Below, one piece after another: positions 23,024 to 34,552 of a stretch of 64,000 nt of DNA. The stretch is from Beverwykella pulmonaria (taxonomy: Eukaryota; Ascomycota; Dothideomycetes; Pleosporales; Melanommataceae): NCBI GenBank assembly GCA_001599595.1, contig BCHH01000005.1, positions 2,113,269-2,177,268 on the forward strand. Reading direction: 5' to 3'. How positions within the stretch are numbered: position 1 is the first letter of the stretch; each line of letters starts with the position of its first letter. Made by a program: the position numbers and the translations under genes. The notes beneath the pieces are model-generated. The model was given only the letters and a program-made list of their open reading frames with translations, made no database searches and was not told the DNA's origin.

Positions 23024-24874
23024 TTAAAGCGTATACCTAAAGAACGGACTCTTGTCCCCCAGATCCAACATCTCCTGTTCGGTATACCTAGCCCTGATCT
23101 CTTCCTCCGTATGCTCCGCCAAATCTTTCGCCCGCCTTGCATTCTCCCTCGCATACGCTGCCCTCAGCACAAACGTCATCGCAATAGCAGAGCAACACAT
23201 GGCGAGCGAAACCGAAAAGCCGGTTGTATACTTTGGCTTCTCTCTCGTGAGGTAGATGTTGGAGCCCATGATGCCGCCCATGTTTCCAACGGAAATAAGG
23301 AGCGCCATGCCGACTGCGCGTTTGGAGGAAGGCGCGAGCGAGTTTGCGATCCAGGAGACGAGGCACACAAATGGGCAGTAGAGACCTGCGGCGACGGGGA
23401 AGAGAAAACCGTAGGTGAGACCCGGGTAGAGCGGATGCGGGATGGCGAGCTGCGCGATGAAGCCGATGGAGGCGATGGAGTAGCCCGCGATGATGAAGGG
23501 GGAGCGGGTTTGCGCATAGTCGGACCAAAAGGCGAAGATTAGGGTGACGATGGAGGCGAAGAGGTAGATGGGAATGGTAAGAAGTTGAGCGTTTGCAGCA
23601 CTGTAGCCGAGACCGTTGATGACAGTCGGTACTGTGGCCGTGAAGCTGTTTCAAGGTCAGTACACAACCTTCGGAGTTCTAAACGAGCGTAATGTGTTCA
23701 CAGATAGACGTACCCATAGACACCGACAGTGTTGCCCCAGAAGATTACAACAGCAGCCCAGACTTTCCAGTCCGAGAGTCCAGCCTTGATGTGTTCCTTC
23801 GCCATCTTATCTTGATTTGTGACGCGGCCGGAGCCACTTCCAGGATCCTCCGCTAACCTATGGACAAGGTAGTCCCGCTCTCTTTGCGTCAGAAAGCTCG
23901 CCGTCTCTGGGCTGTCAGGTAGCACTTTCCATATTATAAAGGCGAGTCCGACTGGAATCAGGCCTAGTGGAGTGGAGCACGTATTAGCTGACAATCATCA
24001 AGTATAGGGCGAAAATTTGTCCTCACCTTCAATGAGGAAAATCCATTGCCAGCCTTCGAGCCCAGACTTTCCGTCCAGCTTCTGTATGCCGTATGCGAGA
24101 AGACCCGAGAAAGCGCCTGAGAGGGTCGCCGCGACGTAGAAGACCGCCATTCTGCGCTGGACTTCGTAGCGACGGTACCAGAGAGTGAGCAGAAATGTAG
24201 CCGCGGGGAAGAAACCGGCCTGGACACAAGATGGTAAGCACGGGCTGCGCAAATACGTGAATCCGGCCAAAATACCTCAGTGACACCAAGGAAGAAACGT
24301 CCCGCGAGAAGCCCGCCGTAGCTGTTGACTAGTCCCATGAGCCTATTCGGTTTGTTACTTAGTTATGGCTCGGCTTGGGGGAGTCGAAATAGTACGAACG
24401 TCATGACAAGACCCCAACAGAACATCAAGATTGTTATCCAACGAGAGGGCCGCATCATCTTCAAAACGATGTTGCTGGGGACCTCGAGAAGCGTGTACGG
24501 GACGAAGAAGAGGGTGACGGCTGTGTTGTATTGCAGTCCATGCATGTTCAAATCTTTGGTTAAGCCGGCAACATTCGCGTTTCCAACTGCGAGAACGTTA
24601 GCCACGCGGCCCAAAAGACCCAAAGAAAGCTCCAGAATGGAAGAAAAGACTCACTGTTTGACCGATCGAGGAATGCGACAAGATACAAGAGCGCAAGGAC
24701 AGGCACAAGCCGGTAATCCACCTTGGAGAGAATGCGCCTCCCTTCTTCGTCGCTGACATCAATATTGGCTTCGAGCTCGCCATCCGAGCTCAATTTCTTC
24801 TCGCCATCTCCAATGTCCTCGATCTTCTTGTCGTCGCTGAGGACGAGGTCGGATTTCGTGGTGGCAGTCTCCAT
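23024..24874 (-). CDS. MFS permease, anion:cation symporter (Dal5/allantoate-type)
   Basis: Six exons (24874-24655, 24586-24400, 24342-24276, 24219-24027, 23963-23714, 23645-23024) join in frame to 512 aa. An acidic cytosolic head of about 55 residues precedes the first helix (VDYRLVPVLALLYLVAFLDR), a hallmark of this subfamily. Next come NANVAGL and VPYTLLEVPSNIVLKMMRPS (helix 2 region), GRFFLGVTEAGFFPA (helix 4) and WIFLIEGLIPVGLAFIIWKV (helix 6). A long central loop, six further helices and a charged tail follow. The family moves organic anions such as allantoate, nicotinate, pantothenate or tartrate across the plasma membrane by proton symport; the substrate here cannot be told. All introns are GT-AG, 40-80 nt. 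Confidence 0.9.
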
Positions 24875-26437
24875 TGTGCGCGCCCGTGCTGTGAGCTTCG
24901 CGTGAACAGCTGGTTAACGAAAGGGAAGAATTTTTGAGAATAGGATCAGACGGTCGGCAACAAGGTCTTTGTATGCCCCGCGGCGCGGAACGGTACCGAC
25001 ATCATCCACGACAGGGAACATGTTTCCGAGGCAGTTGTTGGCCAGACACGGTGTTTTGCGGAGACGTCGATAATCTGGGGTAATTAGTTTGGTGGCGATT
25101 CTGCCGGGCGGGGTAGCATCAGGATCAGCGGATGGCACGTGGGGAACCGCTCTCGGTCTTTTATTTGTGGAATTTTGATTAAATAAGGAAGGAAGCCCGA
25201 GCAGAGAGTGTTGTTAATTGGATGCCGTCTTCCTAAACATTTGCCGATTGTTGAGGAAGATATACCGCGATAACGGGATGGTTTTGAGAAAGGTCGGGGA
25301 AGTTGCACCCGAGCAAGTAGCGTGTTCCTTCGAAGGCAACATTTCGTATTTATGTGCATCGTGACTTCGCTCTGACTCGCGAGGCTCGTCAGTCAAAATC
25401 ATCCCAACAAAGCTTTGGAGAGCACTGATACCCTGTTGTGGGGGTCAAGGGAGGTATTCTCGGGATACAATTTTTTCTGACAGCTTGTCGCCCAATGTCG
25501 TCGGGTCCTGATTGGTCGAACGTTTGTCAGACCTTGAAACATTATCGTTCAAGGCGCCCAGACAAAGGATCTCGGATATCTCTGCACATGGCCCATGACC
25601 CGGCTTCTGTGTCTCACGCCGGGCAACATGCCACAAGCCTGGTATTCGGAACAGGTGCTGACCTGCATAAATTTGGAAGACCGCCTGCTAGTCCCTTAAC
25701 ACCTAAGGCTAGCGGGTTTCCCCTATAATTGCCCCTTCTGGAAGGTTCGAATGGGCTTAAGGTATACAAACCAATTATTGTTTTTTTTAATAGATTTGAT
25801 AGAAGAATGTGCATTTGAGTGAGTAATATATCCACAGATTGCCAGAATAGATTCCTCGTCACATTGTTAGTGTTCCTGTCCACTTTATTATCAGCAGTGA
25901 ATGTGATTCCCAACATGCGAGCAATTTTCCGATGACTGTAATTTCTGACTCCAAGAATAGGTATATAAGATGTGTATCAATCGCTTCGGTTCTTGCTTCT
26001 TTATTCATAACAGAAGGCCTCCACTTACTTTACGAGGCTCTCTTATAAAAAGGACAGGTTGCTCCCAGATCCTAAATCTCACATCTAGCTACGACAAGAA
26101 CGAACCAGAGAGCTTTATCCACAATGAAGTACAACAATCCTAAAATCCAGACAGTGAGAACTTAGCATAATGCGTGAAATGACTGGATGAGTGGAATAAA
26201 ATGTGTTCCCAAGCTACAACGACGTAACATCGAACAGATGATAAAAAAAGCTAATAGATATATATCCTTAGTTATGAACTTGCAGAACAGGTGGCTATGT
26301 CCAAAGCGTTTCATACATAGAAAGACCGCCAAAAAGATATTAGGCGCTTTCAATTTCTTTAACATCGAATGCTTCGATGTTCGATGGGCTTGGACAAGCC
26401 AGGCTCATAGATATTAAAAGGGAAAAAAAATTCGTGG
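24875..26437. other. Intergenic, about 1.55 kb
   Basis: Upstream of the MFS permease. Several frames of 60-100 codons exist on both strands but none carries a recognisable motif or intron pattern. No feature recognised. Confidence 0.4.
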
Positions 26438-27024
26438 ATGTTATTAGGAGATTTTGAACGAAAGCGCATCATGGAAAAGAGAAGGGAGAAAAAAAAAGGA
26501 GTAGTGGATAGAATGAAAATACGGGACGAGACATTCTATGCTGAATGGAACAGGAGAGAAACTGCCTTCTATACAAACGATCCAGGAACAATTCCGTGCT
26601 ACAACAAGCTCAGGATTGAAAATAACCAGTTCATTGATAGATTCCGCTACGGCTTTAAGTGGACGGATTACTGGGACAGCATGGATTTCAGTTTTCTTCG
26701 TGTTGGGAGTATATAGAACGTAGTGATCACGTGGTGATGTTGTGACCACCTGGTTATCACGTGATGCACTAGCGATGCTTGGCGGCAGAGGGGTGTGATG
26801 ATTCCCTCAGCTGCACCTCACGTAGACATATACATGAATTAACACCTCGTTTAGAACACCCCCATTGCTATTGCAATAGCCCTGTGAGACCAACACTTCG
26901 ATTCACGAACAAGGAAGGCATAAGGAAAAAATTCCATAATCACGTAGAAAGATTGAAACACCAATTTAGGGAGACCAATGGCAACTCGCACTGGGTATGC
27001 CTAAAATGTCTCTTCTGTGCCTAG
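26438..27024 (+). pseudogene. Open frame split by a solo LTR
   Basis: A plus-strand frame from 26438 is open up to the LTR insertion point at 26700 (tail DYWDSMDFSFLR). If the LTR and one copy of the duplication CTTCG are ignored, it continues in the same frame at 26901 (FTNKEGIRKKFHNHVERLKHQ) to a stop at about 27024, about 129 codons in all. The family is unknown; the product would be basic and hydrophilic with several Trp and Tyr. The start is uncertain because an A-run lies in the first 25 codons. Continuity across the insertion is the main support; a chance open frame of this length is possible. Confidence 0.4.
26701..26895 (-). mobile_element. Solo LTR, copy 2 (195 bp)
   Basis: Starts TGTTGGGAGTATATAG and ends GAGACCAACA. 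It is flanked by the perfect duplication CTTCG at 26696-26700 and 26896-26900. It is in inverse orientation to copies 1 and 3 and shares with them the CACGTG-containing palindromic block, the GCTTGGCGGCA segment, the CTATTGCAATAG segment and the terminal TGTTGG/CCAACA. No internal region remains. Confidence 0.95.
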
Positions 27025-28142
27025 GGTCCGTGGACACCACCAGGCGAGAATATGAAAAATATATCTATTCAACAGAAAGACGCTTTGGGGAAATCGAATT
27101 GAAGCTCCCCTATTTTGGAACTCAGATACCAGGACATTTTTCCGTTACGTCGACGACTTCTGTGCTCCTGAGGACGACGGTCTCGTTTGACCAACAAATG
27201 AGATGGGAACGCGCTCTGGCAACCCGTGCGGCTACGAGATTGGTACGCCCTTGAGTTCATCGAAGATCCAAATCAACATAATTTTCTGATCAGTCGCATA
27301 CACAAGCCCGTCACCGGCAATACGCTGTCAGTAGGTATGTGCTGCGGTAATTATTCCCTCTCAATATTTCTAATAGGGTGTCGAATGTACACTGATGGAT
27401 GTCTAATAACTACCACAATTCTCAGCCCTGTCTGTGAAATGCCAATCGTCGAGAGATAATAGCAAGGTTATTTTAAGCATTTCCGAGGCGTTGGAAAAAG
27501 TCACACCAGTCAAAAATGCCAAGGCTTCAAGACCCGGCGAAGGCGCCGGTCGCGTGTTTCCAAGCCCCGTATTTCGCATTCAAGCCCCACAAACTCAGAT
27601 CCTAATTTCAACATCTCCCTCCTCAAAGTTCACTTCGATTTTCCAAATCTACATCTGAGTATATTATGAGGCAGTGTAGGTATGAAAGCAATACTTTCAA
27701 CTCTAGTCCATTCTCAATTCTCAGTGTGACTTCCAAATAAATCGAACACAAAGCAGCAGCCTCGCAAAAGGGATGGTCACCCCTGCCAAAAATCGTCCTT
27801 TGAATACGATCGTGCCCAAAATACACGGGCCACCTGCATACACGAGATGCGATAGATTACTCACCTACTACGATTGGTTGCACCCCCTGTCGTCAAATAT
27901 TCGCAAGGCCACGAAAATACCGCCAAGATCAAAGTGACTCTTGTTCTGGCTGGTGAGGACGCACTCGCGCGACCGTAATTGCTTGGAGACGGCACAGCAA
28001 CATTAGATCAGATGTTTAAAATGACCTCGACGCCGCCTCAGAAACGGGGACACCCAGCCAGCCTTGCGACTTCAACGGCTTTCTTCAGTCCATTCCCGCG
28101 GCCCTCGCCAACGACAAAGTCTTAACTGACAGTGTCAACAAC
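27025..28142. other. Intergenic or decayed coding sequence
   Basis: Plus-strand frames continue after the split open frame (for example 26997-27254 with REYEKYIYSTERRFGEIELK), but I cannot join them confidently or name a family. The last 300 bases are the probable promoter of the gene at 28143. Confidence 0.35.
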
Positions 28143-29693
28143 ATGGCATTCCGCTGCGCACCAGCAGCTGTATGGCTAGCAATTCTGTTCCATACGTACA
28201 CTGTCCGAGCAACAAGCGCCTTCTGGACTTACACCAGCCGATACCAGTACGCCGTCTCGACTGATTTCTACACATGGGGTACCACCGTGGACTCAATCAC
28301 ATTCACCGATTATTCTCCACGCACCATCAAGCCGAACGTCATCCCAACTGTAGCCGCCATTTCTTCCTCGACGGCACTCTACACAACTGAGAATCTCCAA
28401 CTCATTTACGAATGGTATCCCACCAACGCAGTTGCGTCGAGCGACCTCGTCCCCGAGACGACGTACGATCCCAGTGCCACGGACACGACTACTTCCACAG
28501 GTACCGTGTATTACATGGAGGTTACACTTACACCACCTGCGACGTGCACGTCGCAATTCTCTTTCGTCACGAGTTTGAGCGTTGACGTACCTACCGAAGT
28601 GCAAGATCAGATGAAGCCTACAAGCACGGAATTCGAGGCTCCCAGCGTCTATACTTATAGTACGACCACATGGACGGCGTATCCTTATGTTACGCTTCAT
28701 CTCAAACCGGGAGACGCGCCCATCACCACAACCACTAACTACTATTACTCGTACTATGTTGCTAAGTGCATCAATCCCAACAGCACCAGCAGCACGACTT
28801 ATAGCGGTAATGGTAACAGTTATAGCTACTGCTCGTACTATGGCGGTTGTAATGTTCTGCAGATCTGGGTTATCATCATTGCAGTCATCATTCCCACACT
28901 GTTTCTCCTCGGATTCGTCGAGTCTTGGTTCTGGTTTCGCCGTCTGATGACTGGTCGCGGGGCTATGCGTTTTGGGACTATCTGTTGGATCGGCATCTCA
29001 CTTTGGGTTCTTTGTTTCACGCGGTTCCAGTCTGCGCGTTCCCAAGATGACCAAAAGCTTCTTCGCGAGAAGTGGAGGCAGATGAGCAGCGGCACTGCGT
29101 TCAAGCTATGGTGGAAATGGGGGTTCAGGCATTCGTACCCGACAGCACTACTCGGCGAGTACTCGAGAAACAATAGCGGTGTTCCTGGCACAAGTACTAC
29201 GAACGGAACAACAGTCCCAGAGATGCAATATGCCAGTGGGATGCCACCATTAGGGCCTCCACCGCCACCTCCAGCCTTCATCAACCACAATGGCATCATC
29301 TACATACCCCAGGGCCAGCAGAGTCCCTACGCGCCTCAACCGACAAGCTACCTCAACCATAGTGGCGTGATCTACGTCCCGCAGACCGAAGGCTATACTT
29401 CTCCATCGCCAGTGTCGAACTTCACACCTCCGCCTCAAGCATACCAACAACAAGGGTACCAGCAACCCCCATACTATGATGCTTCAAAGGAATTACCTAG
29501 CACAACGACCGCAACCGAGGTCTCGAGTCTTGCACAGAGTCCACCGAATCAGAACGTGCAACCGGCGGTGAGCGAGGTATCTGGCATTTCGTCGAGCCCG
29601 CCGTCGGGGCAGCAATACCAAGTGCCTCCAAGTGAGGTGGAGGCAAGAGCACCGGGCGATCATTCAGAGTGGGTTCCGCCAAAGCAAAATTAA
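28143..29693 (+). CDS. Surface membrane protein with Ser/Thr-rich ectodomain and Pro-rich tail
   Basis: An intronless frame of 516 aa. Residues 1-24 (MAFRCAPAAVWLAILFHTYT...) form a signal peptide. Residues about 25-235 are Ser/Thr/Tyr-rich with several N-glycosylation sequons. A first transmembrane helix (about 238-260, LQIWVIIIAVIIPTLFLLGF) leads into the aromatic segment ESWFWFRR, and a second follows at about 276-292 (FGTICWIGISLWVLCF). The long C-terminal tail is rich in Pro, Gln and Ser and contains a duplicated block: FINHNGIIYIPQ (about 378) and YLNHSGVIYVPQ (about 402). Fungal surface proteins of this layout are common, but I cannot name this one; a role in the cell surface or wall sensing is inference. 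The start is well supported by the signal peptide. Confidence 0.8.
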   Translation: MAFRCAPAAVWLAILFHTYTVRATSAFWTYTSRYQYAVSTDFYTWGTTVDSITFTDYSPRTIKPNVIPTVAAISSSTALYTTENLQLIYEWYPTNAVASSDLVPETTYDPSATDTTTSTGTVYYMEVTLTPPATCTSQFSFVTSLSVDVPTEVQDQMKPTSTEFEAPSVYTYSTTTWTAYPYVTLHLKPGDAPITTTTNYYYSYYVAKCINPNSTSSTTYSGNGNSYSYCSYYGGCNVLQIWVIIIAVIIPTLFLLGFVESWFWFRRLMTGRGAMRFGTICWIGISLWVLCFTRFQSARSQDDQKLLREKWRQMSSGTAFKLWWKWGFRHSYPTALLGEYSRNNSGVPGTSTTNGTTVPEMQYASGMPPLGPPPPPPAFINHNGIIYIPQGQQSPYAPQPTSYLNHSGVIYVPQTEGYTSPSPVSNFTPPPQAYQQQGYQQPPYYDASKELPSTTTATEVSSLAQSPPNQNVQPAVSEVSGISSSPPSGQQYQVPPSEVEARAPGDHSEWVPPKQN

Positions 29694-31636
29694 CTTTTGG
29701 GTTAACTTCTCAGGGGCGAAGGGGAGGGCTTTGGAGGAACTGGGACATAATTAGATATGGAGAATATTAATTCAGAATAATGAGTGGTGGTGCTGGTTGT
29801 TATTAGCGATATGATATCCAATTGTACAAGGGCTGCAGTATTCTGCAAGGTTTCTAGTTTAGTAGATATACTAGATCTTTTATTTGCTGTTATGGAGGTG
29901 CATGAATAAGTGTCGGCCGGTAAGCCACATGATGAGTTTCCTCTATGTTCGCTTTCACTATCTCGGCAAGCTCCTAGCGTGCTTGGCAATCACACAGATA
30001 TTTCTTCGGTAGCTCCTCAGTAAAATGAATGACTAGCATCTATCCCTCTATCAAACTTCGTCTCACCACGACAATAATTTTTGCTATCATAGAATAGAGG
30101 GGTATAGTATATGCCTTTAGTATTCAGAGATGGGCGTTTGCGAAGGTTTAGAGTTAGTAGCTCAAGCTCTGAAAGTGATGTGGTAATGTCGAAATATCTC
30201 AATATAGTCTCCTCGCTCTCAATTTAGATGGAAATCAAATCCCACCTATCCCCCACCCTAGTCACCATCTCCGTTACGCTGCCCAAAATCTTCCGACATC
30301 CTCCCAGGATCTGGAATCCTCGAATGAATTCCTTAGTTCCCCAGTTGCTGGTCCATGTACACCCGCATCTGGTCTTGTCGGAGCGACATATATCAGAAGC
30401 TCCGCCAACAAGTATATCGGTAATTGCTATTTGGTCAAGACAGCCTCCACGAGTTCTGTGAAGGGCTTCCACCGCGAGTTAGCCGATGAGAAAAACACTT
30501 CGAGGAAACAGTTCTTTTCCTTGGCGCAGGTCAGCCACCATATCCGGTCCAAGTTCTGTTCCGGTTACTCGAGGAGCAAGCTAGTGTATAGTATATATAA
30601 ACATTTTATCCATGCCAGAGCTCTGAATCCAGCGTTCTGATCAAAAAGGATAGAGCAAATTGCGCTCGGCATCAATACGAAACTAGTGGACTACATGGCT
30701 AGGAACTGACTTCTATCTTCAGATTAACGAATCAAATTCCAGGCACCAATTTCACGTTCAGGGGCCACCACATACCCACCGTCAATTAAATTCGGGATGT
30801 TTTGGACGAATGGCGAGGCTTGGCAGGCTGCTACCAACAGCGGGATCGAGGTTGACTGCTTTATACATGGAACATTCTTCACGAAATTTCAATTTTGTGT
30901 CCTGGACAAGTTTCGGATGAGCAGATTAAATGAGTGTATTGGGGATAATTTACGTAGCAGCTTAACCTTCGTGGCTACCAGAACAGGACAATGATTTTGT
31001 CCAGGGAGCAGGAGAGAGGTCGCTACCTTGGGGTTAGCTATTTGACTTTGGGTATTTCTTAAAGCATTAGCACGGCCGCGATACTCCAAAGTCGCTAAAA
31101 TCTCTGATATGATATTTGGACACTCAAGACTTTGCCCATGGGTTTCCACAAGAGAATTGGTGGTCTGAGAATTCACTGCCTTGGCACATTATGGCGCAAA
31201 AAACGAGAAACACCAGTTATGGGGGAACTGCCCCAATGAAACATTCAATGAAGTTCTTTGCAATGGTGGAAATTGAATGTAAGGTGAATGCACAGTTGCC
31301 CTTCTTTTTGCTTGATGTCTGCCTAAAGGCGGTTCAACGACAGCAACCTATTACTTATTGAAGGATATACTTGTTCTACAGTAGAAACTACACTGGTAGC
31401 TACAACAAGACAATGTAAAGCTAGTAAGACCCTTTACTTTATGGCTAGAATTAACTGTCCGTCCTATGGTAAATGAAAACGTTGAAGTAGGCAGTCGATT
31501 TATCGTGGCTGAACGCTTTACCACATTTGCTTAGTGTCTTTTCCTCGGCTTCTTGGACCACCCAAACGCCTACCTCAACTTCAACCTCAACCTCAACCTG
31601 TGCGCATCCACACTGTCTAGCTCACCAACATCAACT
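29694..31636. other. Intergenic, about 1.9 kb
   Basis: No gene called. A minus-strand frame at 30224-30472 (containing WGTKEFIRGFQILGG) looks somewhat protein-like and may be an exon remnant of an F-box-type protein, but the match is too weak to assign. Imperfect cctcaacttcaacctcaacctcaacct repeats lie at about 31574-31600. Confidence 0.35.
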
Positions 31637-32720
31637 ATGTCAGAAGGACTAAGCATGAAGTAGGTCACATTGTCAGGTAGTAAATACAGTGTTACTGACT
31701 TTAAGTGACAGCGCGAATCGGAAGCGGCCACGTGCGGTGGCTATCCGTAATCCCACTGCAATTGTCGATCATTACAAGACAAAGAAGCGCAGGAAATCAA
31801 TGCGCAGAAAGTTCAGGTTATTAGACCTCCCAGCCGGTATATCATTCCACATTCTATCTACGTCGATGAACTATAGCTGATGCAAGTCACATATAGAATT
31901 GAGGAATCGCATATATTATTATTGTGTCAACGAACCTGAAGAAGAGAGTGAAAAGAAAGTGTATCTTACCAAGCGGAACGAAAGACAGTATAGAGTTAAG
32001 ACATTTATCGGCTTGACTCAAGCCTGTCGCCTAATCCGCCTTGAGTTCAGGCCACTTTACATGAATAATAAACAGATATATATATCTCTTGGACAGGCGA
32101 ACGAGTATGTCACAGCATTCTTTCCATCTGATGAGTTGGCAGCCAATACCAAGAGTGAGCCTGTGCTTGGGCAAGATTTCGTTGTGGATATCGCACCGCA
32201 CACTTCCCGCTCTGGACGACGCAAGAATCAATACATGGGGGCTCAAGACATCACAGCGCTTATCCGGCTTTCTCTAAGAGGTAGTAGCCAGCCCTTCCGA
32301 TTTGAATGTACAGAGAGCGCCTCCGCGACTGAAACAAGCCTCCATAAGCATTTGAATAGATTGGTCAGTGAGCATCGTGCGACTTGGGAAAAACATCTCT
32401 ACACCAATATCCGAGAGATTCATGCTGGCATTGTGCAGGGTCGCCAACACATCCACATCTACTTGGTTCGCGGGTTTCTCAAGTGGGAGCATACAGTCGA
32501 TGTTGCCAGGTCCCTGTCCTGGGCTCGATTACATTCATGGGTAAAGACGCTTCTATGCGATTTTGGTTTTCAAGATACTAGGGCTCGGGAGGATGGAAAA
32601 TTCAGTGTGTGTGTGATCGGTGACAGTAAGCCAGATGACTCTCGTATTTCGCATGCTTTCCGATGGGATTCCGAATCGGGAGGCACGAGCTGGTTCCGAG
32701 GAATGCCTTCCTGGTATTGA
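31637..32720 (+). CDS. 2EXR/F-box-like protein (LDLPAELRNRIY motif)
   Basis: Three exons, 31637-31659, 31712-31836 and 31897-32720, give about 323 aa. The second intron (31837-31896, GTATAT donor, ATATAG acceptor) is required: splicing creates LLDLPAELRNRIYYY, the signature opening of a widespread fungal family of F-box/2EXR-like proteins. A basic leader (KRPRAVAIRN, KTKKRRKSMRRK) precedes it. After it come GLTQACRLIRLEFRPLYM, which is the usual RQIRxExxPLY block, and an alpha/beta region of unknown function. The first intron has two possible acceptors (31705 or 31711), which change the protein by two residues. Function is unknown; the family may act in protein-protein adaptor roles. Confidence 0.78.
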
Positions 32721-33075
32721 AGGCGTTTGAGCTGCGAACAAGAAGCCCTGAGGTTAGAAGTCAGCAGGGTGTCTCAAGGGTCTAGTGATGAGAATTTGAG
32801 GCAAGAAATCCTAATAGATATTGAGAGAGTGGTTATCTAGATCCTATAGCATTGAGTATATATTTGCAACATTAGATAATATCATGAAGTATATGCAGTA
32901 GCTTCTTGTTCTTTTATGCAACAGCTATTCAATCGCGAGAGCTACAGCGATATGCGAACATAGTTTCTAGTAAGCCTTCCCGTGTAGCTGGATTTCTATA
33001 CGCTTTTCACCTGTTTAAACGATTACAACCTCCTTCAGCGGAGATTACTGCTGGTAGCATAGAGCCTTCAAACTC
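32721..33075. other. Intergenic
   Basis: A 355-base gap between two plus-strand genes. No feature recognised; a stop lies in frame just upstream of the ATG at 33076. Confidence 0.4.
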
Positions 33076-34140
33076 ATGGATGGGATCAACATCAACGACC
33101 CAACTTCATATGCATATTCGGACGGTGGCGTTGCAATCCAGTCATCCGCCATTGGTGCACCAGTCACAATTTACAATCCAGAGCATATCGGCTATGGACT
33201 CAGAGACATTATGAGTCGGTACAAATGGAGCATCAATGCTGTTTCGGCATGCGTTCCCGTGATGGTCAGAAATCCTGTTAAATGCCGCCCAGGAGGACAG
33301 CTCTCATGGCCAAACAATGGAAAAATTATGGAGCTTACAGCAAACGACGGGAGTTGCCCACGAACGGTAAATGCAACCAAATCCCCGGAAGAATTCATCA
33401 TCATCGTTTCACGCATCTGCAATCAAGGCGCCGTCGGGCAATCAAAGGTTATGTTTGGAGCATCGAATGGCAACTACGCCCAGTGGCTGGCAGCATCAGT
33501 TGGAAAAGATATCGGCCCTTCCTATCGTGGGCAAAAATACTCTATCGAGTGTGACATAGATGCCCGAGACGTATTCCGATATCGCAATGTCACGCTACAG
33601 GCCTCTCGTATAGCCACAGACAAGTAGGTTTCTCAAAATTTTGCTTTTACTAGGGTACTCTCAGCAGGTGGGCCCTGTATTCTTCCGGGAAATCCGCCAG
33701 TCGCAGAAGCTCTAGCTGCGACGGTTTCCATGGGTCCTTATTTCCCAGTGTACGAGATCGCAATCACAGGATGGTTTCAATCTCTAGTCAATGTGATCTC
33801 CAGTACAGGAGACTACGGACATAATGTTAATGATTCTATCCGTCGCGGACCTTTCGCTTTCAACGATTCAACAAACGCTCTAGAAGATGTTTTAGGGCTT
33901 GTAGGGGCCTTGGCAGGATCTAGAGCTGTTCTGAACATGTCTCTGATCGATAGTACTGGGTCGGCAGAAGTAGTCTTCACGCGTGTCGGCTCGGGGAAGA
34001 AATTTGCTTTGGTGTATGCGACGGTGCCGCTATTGTCAGGTTTTATCATGGTTATCATGTTGATAAGAACGGCAAAGAAGACGGGTGGGTATAAGTCTAC
34101 GAGTTTACAAGACTTAGTGAAACTAGGAATGGATGAATGA
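33076..34140 (+). CDS. Membrane-associated protein, probably N-truncated, with an in-frame TAG or 30-nt intron
   Basis: The frame from MDGININDPTSYAYSDGG runs to TAG at 33625-33627, then continues in the same frame with VLSAGGPCILPGNPPVAEAL. It ends with a transmembrane helix (FALVYATVPLLSGFIMVIML) and a short basic tail. The stop can be removed only by a 30-nt GT-AG intron (33624-33653), which is shorter than the other introns seen here, so a nonsense mutation is as likely. Cys residues and N-glycosylation sequons (NVTLQ, NDSTN, NMSLI) in the first part suggest an extracellular or lumenal domain, but no signal peptide or N-terminal helices are present. It may be the C-terminal part of a larger polytopic protein. 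Family not recognised. Confidence 0.5.
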
Positions 34141-34552
34141 ACCTCTGTTTTAATAAACCCGTGTTGGGGTTAGGAAATTTTATAGGATCAAGAGTTAAGC
34201 AAGAGGGGCTAAGACAGAAAGAGCTACGGTGTTACACGTTATAAATGTACACATAGAAAAGCTCAGCTGCACAAAGAGAATGAATTCGACTATATGAAGA
34301 AAAAAAGAGTAGAGAAAGCATAGTTCAACGATAAAAAGTAGAAGTGTACAATGCCTGCAAATGGATACTAAAGTAGACTAGATGAACGACATTGCAACGG
34401 CTATGGGAATGAACCGTCAGCATGGGCAAATGCACATATATAATGCGTAGGATAGGCGAATTTCTCGTACCTGCTTTAGCACATCCCTCCTCGTCCTCTC
34501 TCCCTCCCTGACGTTTAGTGGCTTGTGGTCCAGATGCCTGAGTGAACCCTAC
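34141..34552. other. Intergenic, A-rich
   Basis: 3' flank of the preceding gene. No feature recognised. Confidence 0.35.

Noticed and set aside
23088..23654. Long minus-strand frame (188 codons) overlapping the last MFS exon in another frame
   Set aside because: His/Arg/Leu-rich frame-shifted shadow of the permease exon.
25738..25760. ggttcgaatgg resembling a tRNA T-arm
   Set aside because: No matching acceptor, D-arm or anticodon arm at the right spacing.
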